Source: Devosia geojensis | GTDB lineage: Bacteria > Pseudomonadota > Alphaproteobacteria > Rhizobiales > Devosiaceae | DNA length: 64,000 nucleotides | Direction: 5' to 3' | NCBI RefSeq assembly: GCF_000969415.1 | Contig: NZ_JZEX01000046.1 | Coordinates: forward strand, 54,144 to 118,143 | Shown: one piece after another, positions 1 through 7,780 of the stretch | Layout of the letters: every line of letters starts with the position of its first letter | Numbering within the stretch: the first letter of the stretch is position 1 | The notes under the pieces: model-generated | What the model was told of the DNA's origin: nothing | What the model saw: the letters and a program-made list of their open reading frames with translations, nothing else | Database searches by the model: none | Position numbers and translations under genes: made by a program

Positions 1-777
1 CACGTGCTCGACGCCTGCCACGCCCGGCACCGCGTCGGCCAGAGCCTCGGGCATGCCTTCGACGTCGATCCCCGAGGGCGCGCCTTCGATGAGGATCTGC
101 AGCGAGTTCTTGAACAGCGACCAGGCGCTCCTGAGGATCAGTAGCGAGAGGAGGACCGATAGGATCGGGTCGATCGGCGTCCAGCCGGTGAAGTAGATGG
201 CGATGGCCGCCACGATCGCGGCGACGGACCCGAGGAGGTCGCCGACCACGTGCAGCATCGCGCCCTTGATGTTGACGTGTTCGGTATCCCCCTGCCGCAG
301 TACGAGGAAGACGACGACGTTGACCGCGAGCCCGATGACGGCGACCGTGAACATCGGGCCGGTGAGGATCGGGTGCGGGTCGAAGAGCCGCCCCACCGCC
401 TCCCAGGCGATCCATGCGACGAGCGCGAAGAGCGAGACGGCGTTGACGAACCCGGCCAGCACCTCGAGGCGCATATAGCCGAAGGTGCGCTTGCGGTCCG
501 ACGGGCGCCGGCCGAAACGGAACCCGGCCCAGGCGAGCGCAAGGGCGATGGCGTCGGTCAGCATGTGCCCGGCATCGGCGATCAGCGCCAGCGAACCCGA
601 GAGCAGTCCCCCGATCACCTCGGCGATCATGAAGCCGAACGTCAGGGCGAACCCGATCAGAACCACCCGCTCGTTGCCCGCCGTCACCGTCGGGGCATGG
701 CTGTGATCGTGCCCGGTATGATCATGCTGGTGATCGCCATGGTCGTGGCTGTGATCGTGGGCCTCGTGCTGCGTCAT
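1..777 (-). CDS. Cation diffusion facilitator (CDF) zinc-type efflux transporter, C-terminus cut by window edge
   Basis: Proton-driven metal exporter of the inner membrane. I read 259 codons from the ATG at 777 down to base 1 with no stop, so the C-terminal cytoplasmic domain is only partly inside the window. The first 28 residues carry 11 histidines in HDH-type clusters, a cytoplasmic metal-binding tail typical of zinc CDFs. Several membrane segments follow. The TM2 site reads HMLTD and the TM5 site HVVGD; this HxxxD pair is the signature of Zn/Co-type members. The start has a strong ribosome site, AAAGGAAGG, just upstream. An ArsR-like palindrome at 799-818 suggests metal-induced expression. 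No partner regulator lies in the window. Family call is firm; the exact metal is inferred. Confidence 0.9.
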   Translation of the reverse strand, partial: MTQHEAHDHSHDHGDHQHDHTGHDHSHAPTVTAGNERVVLIGFALTFGFMIAEVIGGLLSGSLALIADAGHMLTDAIALALAWAGFRFGRRPSDRKRTFGYMRLEVLAGFVNAVSLFALVAWIAWEAVGRLFDPHPILTGPMFTVAVIGLAVNVVVFLVLRQGDTEHVNIKGAMLHVVGDLLGSVAAIVAAIAIYFTGWTPIDPILSVLLSLLILRSAWSLFKNSLQILIEGAPSGIDVEGMPEALADAVPGVAGVEHV

Positions 778-798
778 CGCACCTTCCTTTCGTTTATC

Positions 799-818
799 AT
801 TTGAATAGCTGTTCAAAT
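799..818. promoter_or_regulatory. ArsR/SmtB-type metal-sensor operator upstream of the CDF gene
   Basis: A near-perfect 20-bp palindrome, ATTTGAATAGCTGTTCAAAT, with 9 of 10 base pairs matching. It ends 22 bases upstream of the CDF start. TTGAA-N6-TTCAA is the core of operators bound by ArsR/SmtB zinc and cobalt sensors such as CzrA, SmtB and NmtR. Position next to a zinc exporter fits metal derepression. The binding protein is not encoded in this window. Confidence 0.65.
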
Positions 819-876
819 GTCGAAATCAAGAGTGATGATGTAACGGGCAGGGCAAAGCTGCTTCCAAAAAGCCGAT

Positions 877-1031
877 GTCATCCCGGCGAAAGCCGGGACC
901 CAGTACGCGCCGGCCAAGCGGCCTTCGCGCTGTAGTAGGGGCCGTTCCTCCGCCCCCGAACGAAGCTCGACTAGGGCACGGCAGAATCGCAGCTGCGCTG
1001 TTTACTGGGTCCCGGCTTTCGCCGGGATGAC
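877..1031. repeat. Intergenic palindromic repeat, family A (copy 1)
   Basis: Two inverted arms, about 28 bases each, at 877-905 and 1004-1031. Each contains its own small hairpin (CCCGGC-GAAA-GCCGGG type). The same arms recur at 48468-48598 and 55525-55657. They lie between the CDF and TSUP genes. In a coding frame they would read PAKAG(T/A)Q, a hallmark of a widespread Hyphomicrobiales repeat. The rest of the 778-1164 gap holds the ArsR-like operator and otherwise nothing I can name. Confidence 0.85.
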
Positions 1032-1164
1032 CCCGGGGAGGGGTGTCATCGTGTCCCAACCCTTCACCCGTCGAGACCGGGCCTTGCCGAACCGACAGAA
1101 CCTTGGGAGAGAGCGAGTGGTAATGACTTGAGCGGCCGCCGTTGCGGTATCTTGAAAGCTTGAT

Positions 1165-1902
1165 ATGCCTATCCTCGCCACCCTCGGCATGATCTTCGCC
1201 GTTTTCGTCACCTCGACCCTTTCGGGCATCTTCGGCATGGCCGGCGGCATGATCCTCCTGTGGCTGCTGCTCTTGGTCATGCCCGTCGCGGCGGCCATCG
1301 CGGTGCAGGGCATGATCCAGCTCATCGCCAACGGCTCGCGCGCCTGGATGACGCGGGCCTATATCGACTGGCGGGTGCTGGCGATCATGCTGGTCGGGCT
1401 CGCTGCGGCCGCGCTTATCCTGTTCTTCATCCGCTACCAGCCGGACCTCGCAACCGTCACCATCGTCGTCGGGCTGCTGCCGATCCTGGTCTGGATACCG
1501 AAGTCCTGGCTCGCGCTCGATGCCGGCAAACCGCATCACGCGCTCCTCTGCGGCTTCCTCGGCGGCGGCCTCAATCTCACCGTGGGCGTCGCAGGGCCGA
1601 CCGTCGACATCTTCTTCATCCGCACAGAAATGGACCGGCGCGCCATCATCGCGACCAAGGCGGCCATGCAGGTGCTCTCGCACCTGACCAAGATCATCTT
1701 CTACGCCGGCGCGACCCTCACCCTTGCGCAGAGCGAGTGGATCACGCTGGCCATCGCCGCGCCGTTCGCGGTTCTCGGCACCAAGGCCGGCAACATCGTC
1801 CTCGAGAAGATGACCGACGTGCACTTCCGCGCCTGGACGCGGATCATCGTCACCTGCATCGGCCTCGTCTTCCTCGCCCGCGGCATTGCGCTCCTTGCCT
1901 GA
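1165..1902 (+). CDS. TSUP family (TauE/SafE-like) membrane permease
   Basis: A 245-residue integral membrane protein with about eight hydrophobic segments in two related halves. Each half starts with a Gly-rich loop (GIFGMAGG near residue 21 and GFLGGGLNLTVGVAGP near residue 131), the pattern of the TauE/SafE/TSUP family. Known members export or import sulfite, sulfoacetate and other organic sulfur anions, but the substrate here cannot be read from sequence. Length is usual for the family. A LysR regulator follows on the same strand after 67 bases and may control it. Confidence 0.8.
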   Translation: MPILATLGMIFAVFVTSTLSGIFGMAGGMILLWLLLLVMPVAAAIAVQGMIQLIANGSRAWMTRAYIDWRVLAIMLVGLAAAALILFFIRYQPDLATVTIVVGLLPILVWIPKSWLALDAGKPHHALLCGFLGGGLNLTVGVAGPTVDIFFIRTEMDRRAIIATKAAMQVLSHLTKIIFYAGATLTLAQSEWITLAIAAPFAVLGTKAGNIVLEKMTDVHFRAWTRIIVTCIGLVFLARGIALLA

Positions 1903-1969
1903 GCCCTTTCCCTTGGAAAGCGCGGCTTTTCCGTTCGCGGTGGGGCAAGACGCGGCTAATATCCCCGCC

Positions 1970-2884
1970 ATGCACCCGTTCGACACAGTCACCGCGCGAC
2001 TGATCCTTGTCCTTGCCGAAGAAGGCTCGATCGGGCGCGCCGGCGACAAGGAGAACATCGCCCCCTCCGCCGTCAGCCGACGCCTCTCCGAGCTCGAGTC
2101 GCGGCTCGGCGTCATTCTTTTCGACCGCTCGGCGCAGGGCGTGCGCCTGACCGCCGCCGGCGAAGTCTATGTCGAGCGCACCCGCGCCGTCATGCGCGAG
2201 ATCGCCGACCTCGAAACGGTGATGGCCGAGTTCGCCACCAGCCGGCGCGGATCGCTGCGCATCGCCTGCACCAGCGCCTCGCTCTCCGGGCGCCTGCCCG
2301 AGCTCCTTGCCAAATATGCCGAACGGCATCCGACGATCGCCCTCGACATCAAGGAGATGGGCGCGGCCGCCGGGCTTTCCGCGCTCGAGGACGGATTGGC
2401 GGACGTCGCCATCGTCTCCGACAACTACGATTTCTCCCGCTTCGAGACCCGCCCCTTCGAGGACGACCGTGTCTGGGTGCTGGCCTCGCCCGACCATCCC
2501 CTCGCGCCCGAGCTCGCCCCGCGCAAGGCCATCGCCTTCGAGCGCGTCGTCGGCCACGAGGCAGTGGGCATCCATCATGCCGGCTCCCTCGACCGCCTCC
2601 TCAACGAGCATGCCCGCAAGGCCGGCCACACCATCGGCGAGCATGTGCGCGTGGAGACCTTCCCGGCGCTGGTGCGCCTGGTCGAAGCCGGCTTCGGCAT
2701 CGGGTTCCTGCGCTCGACGAGCCTGCACCTGCTTGCCGGCACGGACCTGCTCTGTGCGCCGCTCGCCGACCCCTGGGCCCTGCGCCAGCTGCTCGTCGCC
2801 CGGCGCAAGAGCGGGCCGGTCTCGACCGCGATGAAGAGCTTCATCTCACTCTGCGCCGAAACCTACGTGCCCACGCCCGAATAG
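1970..2884 (+). CDS. LysR-family transcriptional regulator
   Basis: 304 residues, the standard LysR length. The N-terminal winged helix-turn-helix occupies about residues 8-66 (GSIGRAGDKENIAPSAVSRR covers the recognition region), followed by an effector-binding periplasmic-binding-like domain. I chose the ATG at 1970, because an in-frame upstream start at 1886 would overlap the TSUP gene and add a tail not seen in the family. LysR proteins usually act on a neighbouring gene; here the candidates are the TSUP gene upstream or a distant target. The effector is unknown. Confidence 0.88.
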   Translation: MHPFDTVTARLILVLAEEGSIGRAGDKENIAPSAVSRRLSELESRLGVILFDRSAQGVRLTAAGEVYVERTRAVMREIADLETVMAEFATSRRGSLRIACTSASLSGRLPELLAKYAERHPTIALDIKEMGAAAGLSALEDGLADVAIVSDNYDFSRFETRPFEDDRVWVLASPDHPLAPELAPRKAIAFERVVGHEAVGIHHAGSLDRLLNEHARKAGHTIGEHVRVETFPALVRLVEAGFGIGFLRSTSLHLLAGTDLLCAPLADPWALRQLLVARRKSGPVSTAMKSFISLCAETYVPTPE

Positions 2885-2931
2885 GTTCGGGGTCGGCAGA
2901 AAAATCATGACTGCTGCTGTCCGATTTGCCT

Positions 2932-2960
2932 TTGACAGGGAAAAGTCGCGCGTCTAATAA
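2932..2960 (+). promoter_or_regulatory. Candidate sigma-70 promoter for the iron-siderophore ABC operon
   Basis: A perfect TTGACA at 2932-2937 is followed by either TCTAAT (2953-2958, 15-bp spacer) or TAATAA (2955-2960, 17-bp spacer). It lies 65 bases upstream of the GTG start at 3025 and inside the longer open frame from 2926, which argues that translation starts at 3025. I saw no clear Irr, RirA or Fur box. Confidence 0.45.
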
Positions 2961-3024
2961 CCGGACATGGTCGGTCATCTTTCCGGCTGCCGCCATTCGT
3001 TTCGACCTTGATTGGACGTCCGCC

Positions 3025-3942
3025 GTGCTCCGTTTTGCTCCCCGCCCCCTGACGCTTTTCTCCGCCGCAGCCTTCGCGCTCGCCGCTTCAGCAGCCTTTG
3101 CGCAGGAGATCACCGTCACCCATGCCCAGGGCGAGACCGTGCTGCCCGATACGCCTGCCAAGGTCATCACCTTCGACATCGCCTCGCTCGACACCCTCGA
3201 CGCTCTGGGTGTCGAGATCATCGGCCTGCCCGGCACCAACCTGCCCGAGTACCTGTCGAAGTACAGCGGCGAGGACTATCTCAAGGTCGGCACGCTCTTC
3301 GAGCCGGACTACGAGGCCGTCGCCGCCGCCGAGCCGGATCTCATCATCGTTGCCGGCCGCTCCTCGGCCGCCTATCCCGAGCTCGCCAGGATCGCTCCGA
3401 CCGTCGACCTCTCCAACGACTGGGCCGACTTCGAAGGCTCGGTCAAGCGCAACTCGCAGGTCCTCGGCGAGATCTTCGGCAAGACCGCCGAGATCGAAGA
3501 GATGATCGCCGAGTTCGATGCGCGCAAGGCCGAGGTGCAGGCGGCCGCGGCCGATGCCGGCACGGGGCTCGTGGTCCTCACCTCCGGCGGCGAGGTGACC
3601 GCCTACGGCCCCGGCTCGCGCTTCGGCTGGATCCACGAGACCGCCGGGGTCGCTCCCGCCATCGAGGACGTGGAAGCCGCGACCCATGGCGATGCCATCT
3701 CCTTCGAGTTCATCCTGGAGACCAACCCCGACTGGCTCTTCGTCATCGATCGCGAAGCGGCGACTGCCGAGGGCGGCGCGGCGGCGCAGGCGGTGCTTGA
3801 CAACGAGCTCGTCGCGCAGACCACCGCGTGGTCGCAGGGTCAGGTCGTCTATATCGATCCGGTCCGCTCCTACATCGTCAACGGCGGCCTGCCGGCGCTG
3901 ACCTATCTCATCGATCAGGTCGGCGACGCGCTCGCCGAGTGA
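3025..3942 (+). CDS. Periplasmic iron-siderophore (FatB/CeuE-like) binding protein
   Basis: 305 residues from the GTG at 3025. Residues 1-27 form a signal peptide ending AFA-QE; no lipobox is present. The rest is a type III periplasmic-binding fold: an N-terminal lobe with the DTPAKVITFD strand, the EPDYEAVAAAEPDLIIV segment, and a C-terminal lobe with GPGSRFGWIHETAG and NPDWLFVID, as in FatB/YclQ/CeuE catecholate or citrate siderophore receptors. It delivers ligand to the permeases just downstream. An ATG at 2926 is possible but would precede the signal peptide by 33 residues and overlap the candidate promoter. The ligand is inferred only. Confidence 0.85.
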   Translation: MLRFAPRPLTLFSAAAFALAASAAFAQEITVTHAQGETVLPDTPAKVITFDIASLDTLDALGVEIIGLPGTNLPEYLSKYSGEDYLKVGTLFEPDYEAVAAAEPDLIIVAGRSSAAYPELARIAPTVDLSNDWADFEGSVKRNSQVLGEIFGKTAEIEEMIAEFDARKAEVQAAAADAGTGLVVLTSGGEVTAYGPGSRFGWIHETAGVAPAIEDVEAATHGDAISFEFILETNPDWLFVIDREAATAEGGAAAQAVLDNELVAQTTAWSQGQVVYIDPVRSYIVNGGLPALTYLIDQVGDALAE

Positions 3943-4030
3943 GTTCGGGTGCAAGCAACCGAAACTGCGCCGGCTGCCGGGTAACCGGCAGCCGGTGCAG
4001 CCATTGCTCGAAAGAGCGGCTGACCGCGCG

Positions 4031-4990
4031 ATGAAGCTCGTCCTCGCCATCCTCGCCGTCCTGCTGCTGGCGATTGCCAGCCTCTTCATCGGCGTCAGCG
4101 ACGTGTCGCTGCCTACGCTCCTCTCGAGCGCGCCGGAAGACCGGCCGATGCAGGTGCTGCTCATCAGCCGCGTGCCGCGCACCCTGGCGCTGATCCTTTC
4201 CGGCGTGGCGATGGCCGTTGCCGGTGTCATCATGCAGATGTTGGCTCGCAATCGCTTCGTCGAGCCCTCGACGGCCGGAACGGTGGAATCGGCGAGCCTC
4301 GGCATCCTCGTCGTCACCATCTTCGCGCCCGGCCTGCCGCTCATCGGCAAGATGCTGGTCGCGAGCCTCTTCGCGCTGGCCGGAACCGCGCTCTTCATGC
4401 GCATATTGAAGGAGATACCGCTGCGCTCCGTGCTGATGGTACCGCTCGTCGGCATCATGCTCGGCGGCGTCATCTCCTCAGGCACGGCGTTCTTCGCCTA
4501 CCGCTACGACCTGCTGCAGACCCTCGGCAACTGGACGCTCGGCGATTTCTCCGGAGTGCTGCGCGGGCGCTACGAGCTCCTCTGGCTCGCCGCTGGCCTC
4601 ACTGGCATCGCCTACATCGCCGCCGACCGGTTCACCGTCGCGGGGCTCGGCGAGGATTTCACCACCAATCTCGGCCTCGACTACCGCCGCGTGCTGACGT
4701 TGGGGCTCTCGATCGTCGCCATGGTCACCGCCGTGGTGGTGGTGACGGTCGGCGCCATCCCCTTCCTCGGGCTGATCGTGCCCAATCTCGTCGCCATGGC
4801 CATGGGCGACAACATCCGCCGTTCGATGCCGTGGATCGCCGTCACCGGCGCCGGGTTCGTGCTCGCCTGCGACATCGTCGGGCGCATCATCCGCTTCCCC
4901 TACGAGATCCCCATCGGCACCGTCTTCGGCGTCGTCGGCAGTGCGCTTTTCCTCTACCTGCTGCTGCGGAGGAACGCGCGCCTTGGCTGA
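4031..4990 (+). CDS. FecCD-family siderophore ABC permease, first subunit
   Basis: 319 residues, about nine membrane helices, FecCD/BtuC fold. The family motif SRVPRTLALILSGVAMAVAG lies near residue 43 and the ATPase-coupling loop GAIPFLGLIVPNLVA near residue 241. I used the ATG at 4031, where the first membrane helix starts, rather than 3995. It forms the channel with the product of the next gene, whose start overlaps its stop by eight bases. It resembles FatD/YclN/CeuB. Confidence 0.88.
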   Translation: MKLVLAILAVLLLAIASLFIGVSDVSLPTLLSSAPEDRPMQVLLISRVPRTLALILSGVAMAVAGVIMQMLARNRFVEPSTAGTVESASLGILVVTIFAPGLPLIGKMLVASLFALAGTALFMRILKEIPLRSVLMVPLVGIMLGGVISSGTAFFAYRYDLLQTLGNWTLGDFSGVLRGRYELLWLAAGLTGIAYIAADRFTVAGLGEDFTTNLGLDYRRVLTLGLSIVAMVTAVVVVTVGAIPFLGLIVPNLVAMAMGDNIRRSMPWIAVTGAGFVLACDIVGRIIRFPYEIPIGTVFGVVGSALFLYLLLRRNARLG

Positions 4991-5996
4991 GGATATCGCC
5001 ACCACCCGCACGCTGCTGCGCCCGCCCGCCGGGTCGCGCCGGCTGGCGCTGACGCCGCGGCAGGTGCTGGTGCTGCTCGCAGTCCTCGCGCTCATCGCCG
5101 CCGTCGCCTACATGACCGTCGGCGCCAAGGGCTCGTGGAGCTTCGTCCTGCCCTTCCGCGGCACAAAGGTGTGGGCGATGACCGTCGTCGGCTGCGCCAT
5201 CGCCATCTCGACGGTGCTCTTCCAGACGATTTCGGCCAACCGCATCCTCACCCCATCAATCATGGGGTTCGATGCGCTCTATGCGCTGATCCAGACGACG
5301 CTCGTTTTCGTCCTCGGCGGCCTCGCCTATGCGACCGTCGACCCGCAGCTGCGCTTCGTCGTCGAGGTCGCGGCGATGGTCCTTTTCTCGGGTCTCCTCT
5401 TCCGCTCGCTCTTCTCGGGCGCCGCGAAAAGCCTCTATCTCCTCGTCCTCGTCGGCATCGTCTTCGGCGTCTTCTTCCGCTCGCTTTCGGGCCTGATGCA
5501 GCGGCTGATCAACCCCAACGATTTCGCCATCCTGCAGGACGCGCTCTTTGCCCGCTTCAGCGCCATCGACCCGACGCTGCTGGTCGTCTCGACCATCACC
5601 GTGGCGCTCGTCTGCCTCTGGGTCGTGCGCATGCTTCCCGTGCTCGACGTTCTTGCGCTCGGGCGCGAGCACGCGGTCAATCTCGGCGTCGATCACAAGC
5701 GCGCCGTCTCGGAGATCCTCGTCATGGTCGCCATCCTCGTCTCGGTGTCGACGGCGCTGGTCGGTCCGGTGACCTTCTTCGGCCTTCTCGTTTCCAACCT
5801 CGCATACCTCATCATCCGCTCGCACCGCAACGCGCTCATCCTGCCGGCGGCGATTCTCCTCTCGGTCATCTGCCTCATCGGCGGCCAGGTGGTGCTGGAG
5901 CGGGTGTTCGGGTTCGATACGGCCCTGTCGATCATCATCGAGTTCGTCGGCGGGCTGGTGTTCATTGCCATTCTGTTGAAGGGGAAAGGCCGATGA
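4983..5996 (+). CDS. FecCD-family siderophore ABC permease, second subunit (TTG start)
   Basis: 337 residues, FecCD/BtuC fold with the loop GPVTFFGLLVSNLAY near residue 260. The start is unusual. No ATG fits, but a TTG at 4983 overlaps the stop of the previous gene by eight bases and is preceded by GGAGGAA at 4968-4974, so translational coupling is likely. It resembles FatC/YclO/CeuC and pairs with the first permease to form the channel. Confidence 0.87.
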   Translation: MAEDIATTRTLLRPPAGSRRLALTPRQVLVLLAVLALIAAVAYMTVGAKGSWSFVLPFRGTKVWAMTVVGCAIAISTVLFQTISANRILTPSIMGFDALYALIQTTLVFVLGGLAYATVDPQLRFVVEVAAMVLFSGLLFRSLFSGAAKSLYLLVLVGIVFGVFFRSLSGLMQRLINPNDFAILQDALFARFSAIDPTLLVVSTITVALVCLWVVRMLPVLDVLALGREHAVNLGVDHKRAVSEILVMVAILVSVSTALVGPVTFFGLLVSNLAYLIIRSHRNALILPAAILLSVICLIGGQVVLERVFGFDTALSIIIEFVGGLVFIAILLKGKGR

Positions 5997-6751
5997 TCCG
6001 GGCGCAGAACGTCTCCAAAGCCTATGGCGAGGCGCTCGTCGTCGACGGCGTCTCGCTCGAATTGCCGGCGCACGGCATCACCTCGATCATCGGACCCAAC
6101 GGGGCCGGCAAGTCGACGTTTCTCTCCATGGTCTCGCGCCTGATGCCGATGAGCGCCGGCACCGTCACCGTCGACGGCCTCGACGTGACCAGGACCCCCT
6201 CCGACGTCCTCGCCCGCCGCCTCTCGATCCTGCGGCAGGACAATCATATCGCCGCGCGCCTAACCGTTGCCGACCTCGTCGCCTTCGGCCGCTTCCCGCA
6301 TTCGAGGGGGCGCCTGACCGTCGCCGACAAGGAACACATCGACCGCGCCATCGGCTATCTCGATCTGACCGATCTCGCCGGCCGCTTCCTCGACGAGCTC
6401 TCCGGCGGCCAGCGTCAGCGCGCGTTCGTCGCCATGGTGCTCTGCCAGGACACCGACTACGTGCTGCTCGACGAGCCGCTCAACAACCTCGACATGAAAC
6501 ACGCCATGGGCATGATGAAGATCATGCGCCGGGCGGCCGACGAGCTCGGCAAGACCGTGGTGCTGGTGCTCCACGACATCAATTTCGCCTCCTGGTACTC
6601 GGATTGGATCGTCGCGATGAAGGACGGCAAGGTGCGCCACCAGGGTCCCGCGTCGCAGATCATGCGCCCGGAAATCCTGGCCGACATCTACGACATGGAC
6701 ATCAAGGTCCACGAGATCGGCGGCCGCCGGGTGAGCGTTTTCTACGAATAG
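5993..6751 (+). CDS. ABC transporter ATP-binding protein for iron-siderophore uptake
   Basis: 252 residues. The Walker A motif GPNGAGKST is at residues 34-42; the signature LSGGQRQR, the Walker B VLLDEPLNNLD and the switch histidine in LVLHD follow in order. The start overlaps the permease stop as ATGA. It is the FepC/FatE/YclP-type ATPase that completes a four-gene importer. No TonB-dependent outer-membrane receptor is nearby, so the substrate cannot be fixed from context. Confidence 0.92.
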   Translation: MIRAQNVSKAYGEALVVDGVSLELPAHGITSIIGPNGAGKSTFLSMVSRLMPMSAGTVTVDGLDVTRTPSDVLARRLSILRQDNHIAARLTVADLVAFGRFPHSRGRLTVADKEHIDRAIGYLDLTDLAGRFLDELSGGQRQRAFVAMVLCQDTDYVLLDEPLNNLDMKHAMGMMKIMRRAADELGKTVVLVLHDINFASWYSDWIVAMKDGKVRHQGPASQIMRPEILADIYDMDIKVHEIGGRRVSVFYE

Positions 6752-6809
6752 TCCGGGCTGACAGGGCCGGACAATTCCGCGATAGTCCCCGCAAGCAGCG
6801 GAGGCCCTC

Positions 6810-7196
6810 ATGAAACCCCGGATCAACATCGTCACCATCGGCGTCGACGACCTGGAACGCGCCTTCGGCTTCTACCGTGTGCTCTTCGATCTGCCCGACG
6901 AGCAGATATCGGCGGGCGAGGACCACGTCGCGTTCTTCCTCGAAGGCGATCTGTCGCTGGTGCTGATGGAGCGTGCCTCCCTCGCCGAAACGGTCGGGCA
7001 GGGCGATGCCGCGCGCGGCACGGCGCAGGTGGTGCTGAGCCACAATGCCGAGAGCCCTGCCGAGGTCGATACGATCCTCAGCGACGCCCTGCGCGCCGGC
7101 GGGTCGGTCCACACCCCCGGCACCGCGTCGGAATGGGGCTATGCCGGCTATTTCGAGGATACGGAAGGCAACCTCTGGGAAGTGCTGGCAGGATGA
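6810..7196 (+). CDS. VOC (glyoxalase/bleomycin-resistance fold) protein
   Basis: 128 residues with the two babba modules of the vicinal-oxygen-chelate superfamily. It starts with the typical NIVTIGVDDLERAFGFYR segment and ends with YFEDTEGNLWEV, where the final Glu is a common metal ligand. Substrate is unknown; members range from isomerases to dioxygenases and drug-binding proteins. It lies 58 bases after the iron ABC operon and 22 bases before a P-loop gene. Confidence 0.82.
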   Translation: MKPRINIVTIGVDDLERAFGFYRVLFDLPDEQISAGEDHVAFFLEGDLSLVLMERASLAETVGQGDAARGTAQVVLSHNAESPAEVDTILSDALRAGGSVHTPGTASEWGYAGYFEDTEGNLWEVLAG

Positions 7197-7218
7197 GACC
7201 TGAGCACGAGCCGTCGCC

Positions 7219-7755
7219 GTGATCGTTGTATTGAACGGGTATCCGGGGGTCGGAAAACTGACGATCGGCCGCGAGCTGGCGCAGTTGCTCTCGGGGCGCC
7301 TGCTCGACATCCATACAGTTTACAACGTTGCCTTTGCGCTGACGGAGTTCAAGTCACCCGAGTTCAGGCAAACCGTCGAGAAGATCGAGGCCATTGCGCA
7401 CGATCTCATCCTCAAGCTTCCGGTGGAAGTGCCTGTTGTCCTGACGACGGTGCTGGCCGGAGATAGTGACTGGGGACGTGAGGAATGGCTCAGGATCGCA
7501 CGGCTTGGCGAGTCGCGAGGGCCTTTCTGCGTGGTACATGTTCACTGCGACCTCGATGAAAACATGCGTCGCATCCAGTCACCTGGGCGCGGCGCCAAGC
7601 TGAAGCCGCGCGATCCCGATATGGCGCGCCGCAATCACATGCGCGGCGATATACTCGCGGGCATCGATGAGCCCAACCTGCTTACGCTCGACGTCACGCA
7701 GATGTCCGCCCCGAAGGCAGCGCAGGCGATCGCGGACTGGGCTCGAGCGATATGA
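7219..7755 (+). CDS. Small P-loop NTPase / kinase-like protein
   Basis: 178 residues from a GTG start. The P-loop GYPGVGKLT sits at residues 7-15, followed by a helix and the nucleotide-kinase-like order of elements. A basic segment near residue 120 (RIQSPGRGAKLKPRD) could be the lid. Such AAA/zeta-toxin-like or chloramphenicol-phosphotransferase-like kinases are common as lone genes. The substrate is not known. Translation signals are weak: the GTG has no clear Shine-Dalgarno. Confidence 0.65.
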   Translation: MIVVLNGYPGVGKLTIGRELAQLLSGRLLDIHTVYNVAFALTEFKSPEFRQTVEKIEAIAHDLILKLPVEVPVVLTTVLAGDSDWGREEWLRIARLGESRGPFCVVHVHCDLDENMRRIQSPGRGAKLKPRDPDMARRNHMRGDILAGIDEPNLLTLDVTQMSAPKAAQAIADWARAI

Positions 7756-7780
7756 CTTCGCCGCCGATAATTGGCCGAGC

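Noticed and set aside
826..2115. 429-residue minus-strand frame across the TSUP gene
   Set aside because: Runs through a palindromic repeat and opposite a clear membrane protein; its peptide is low complexity.
2926..3024. Upstream in-frame extension of the siderophore-binding protein
   Set aside because: Overlaps a candidate promoter and would place 33 polar residues before a clean signal peptide.
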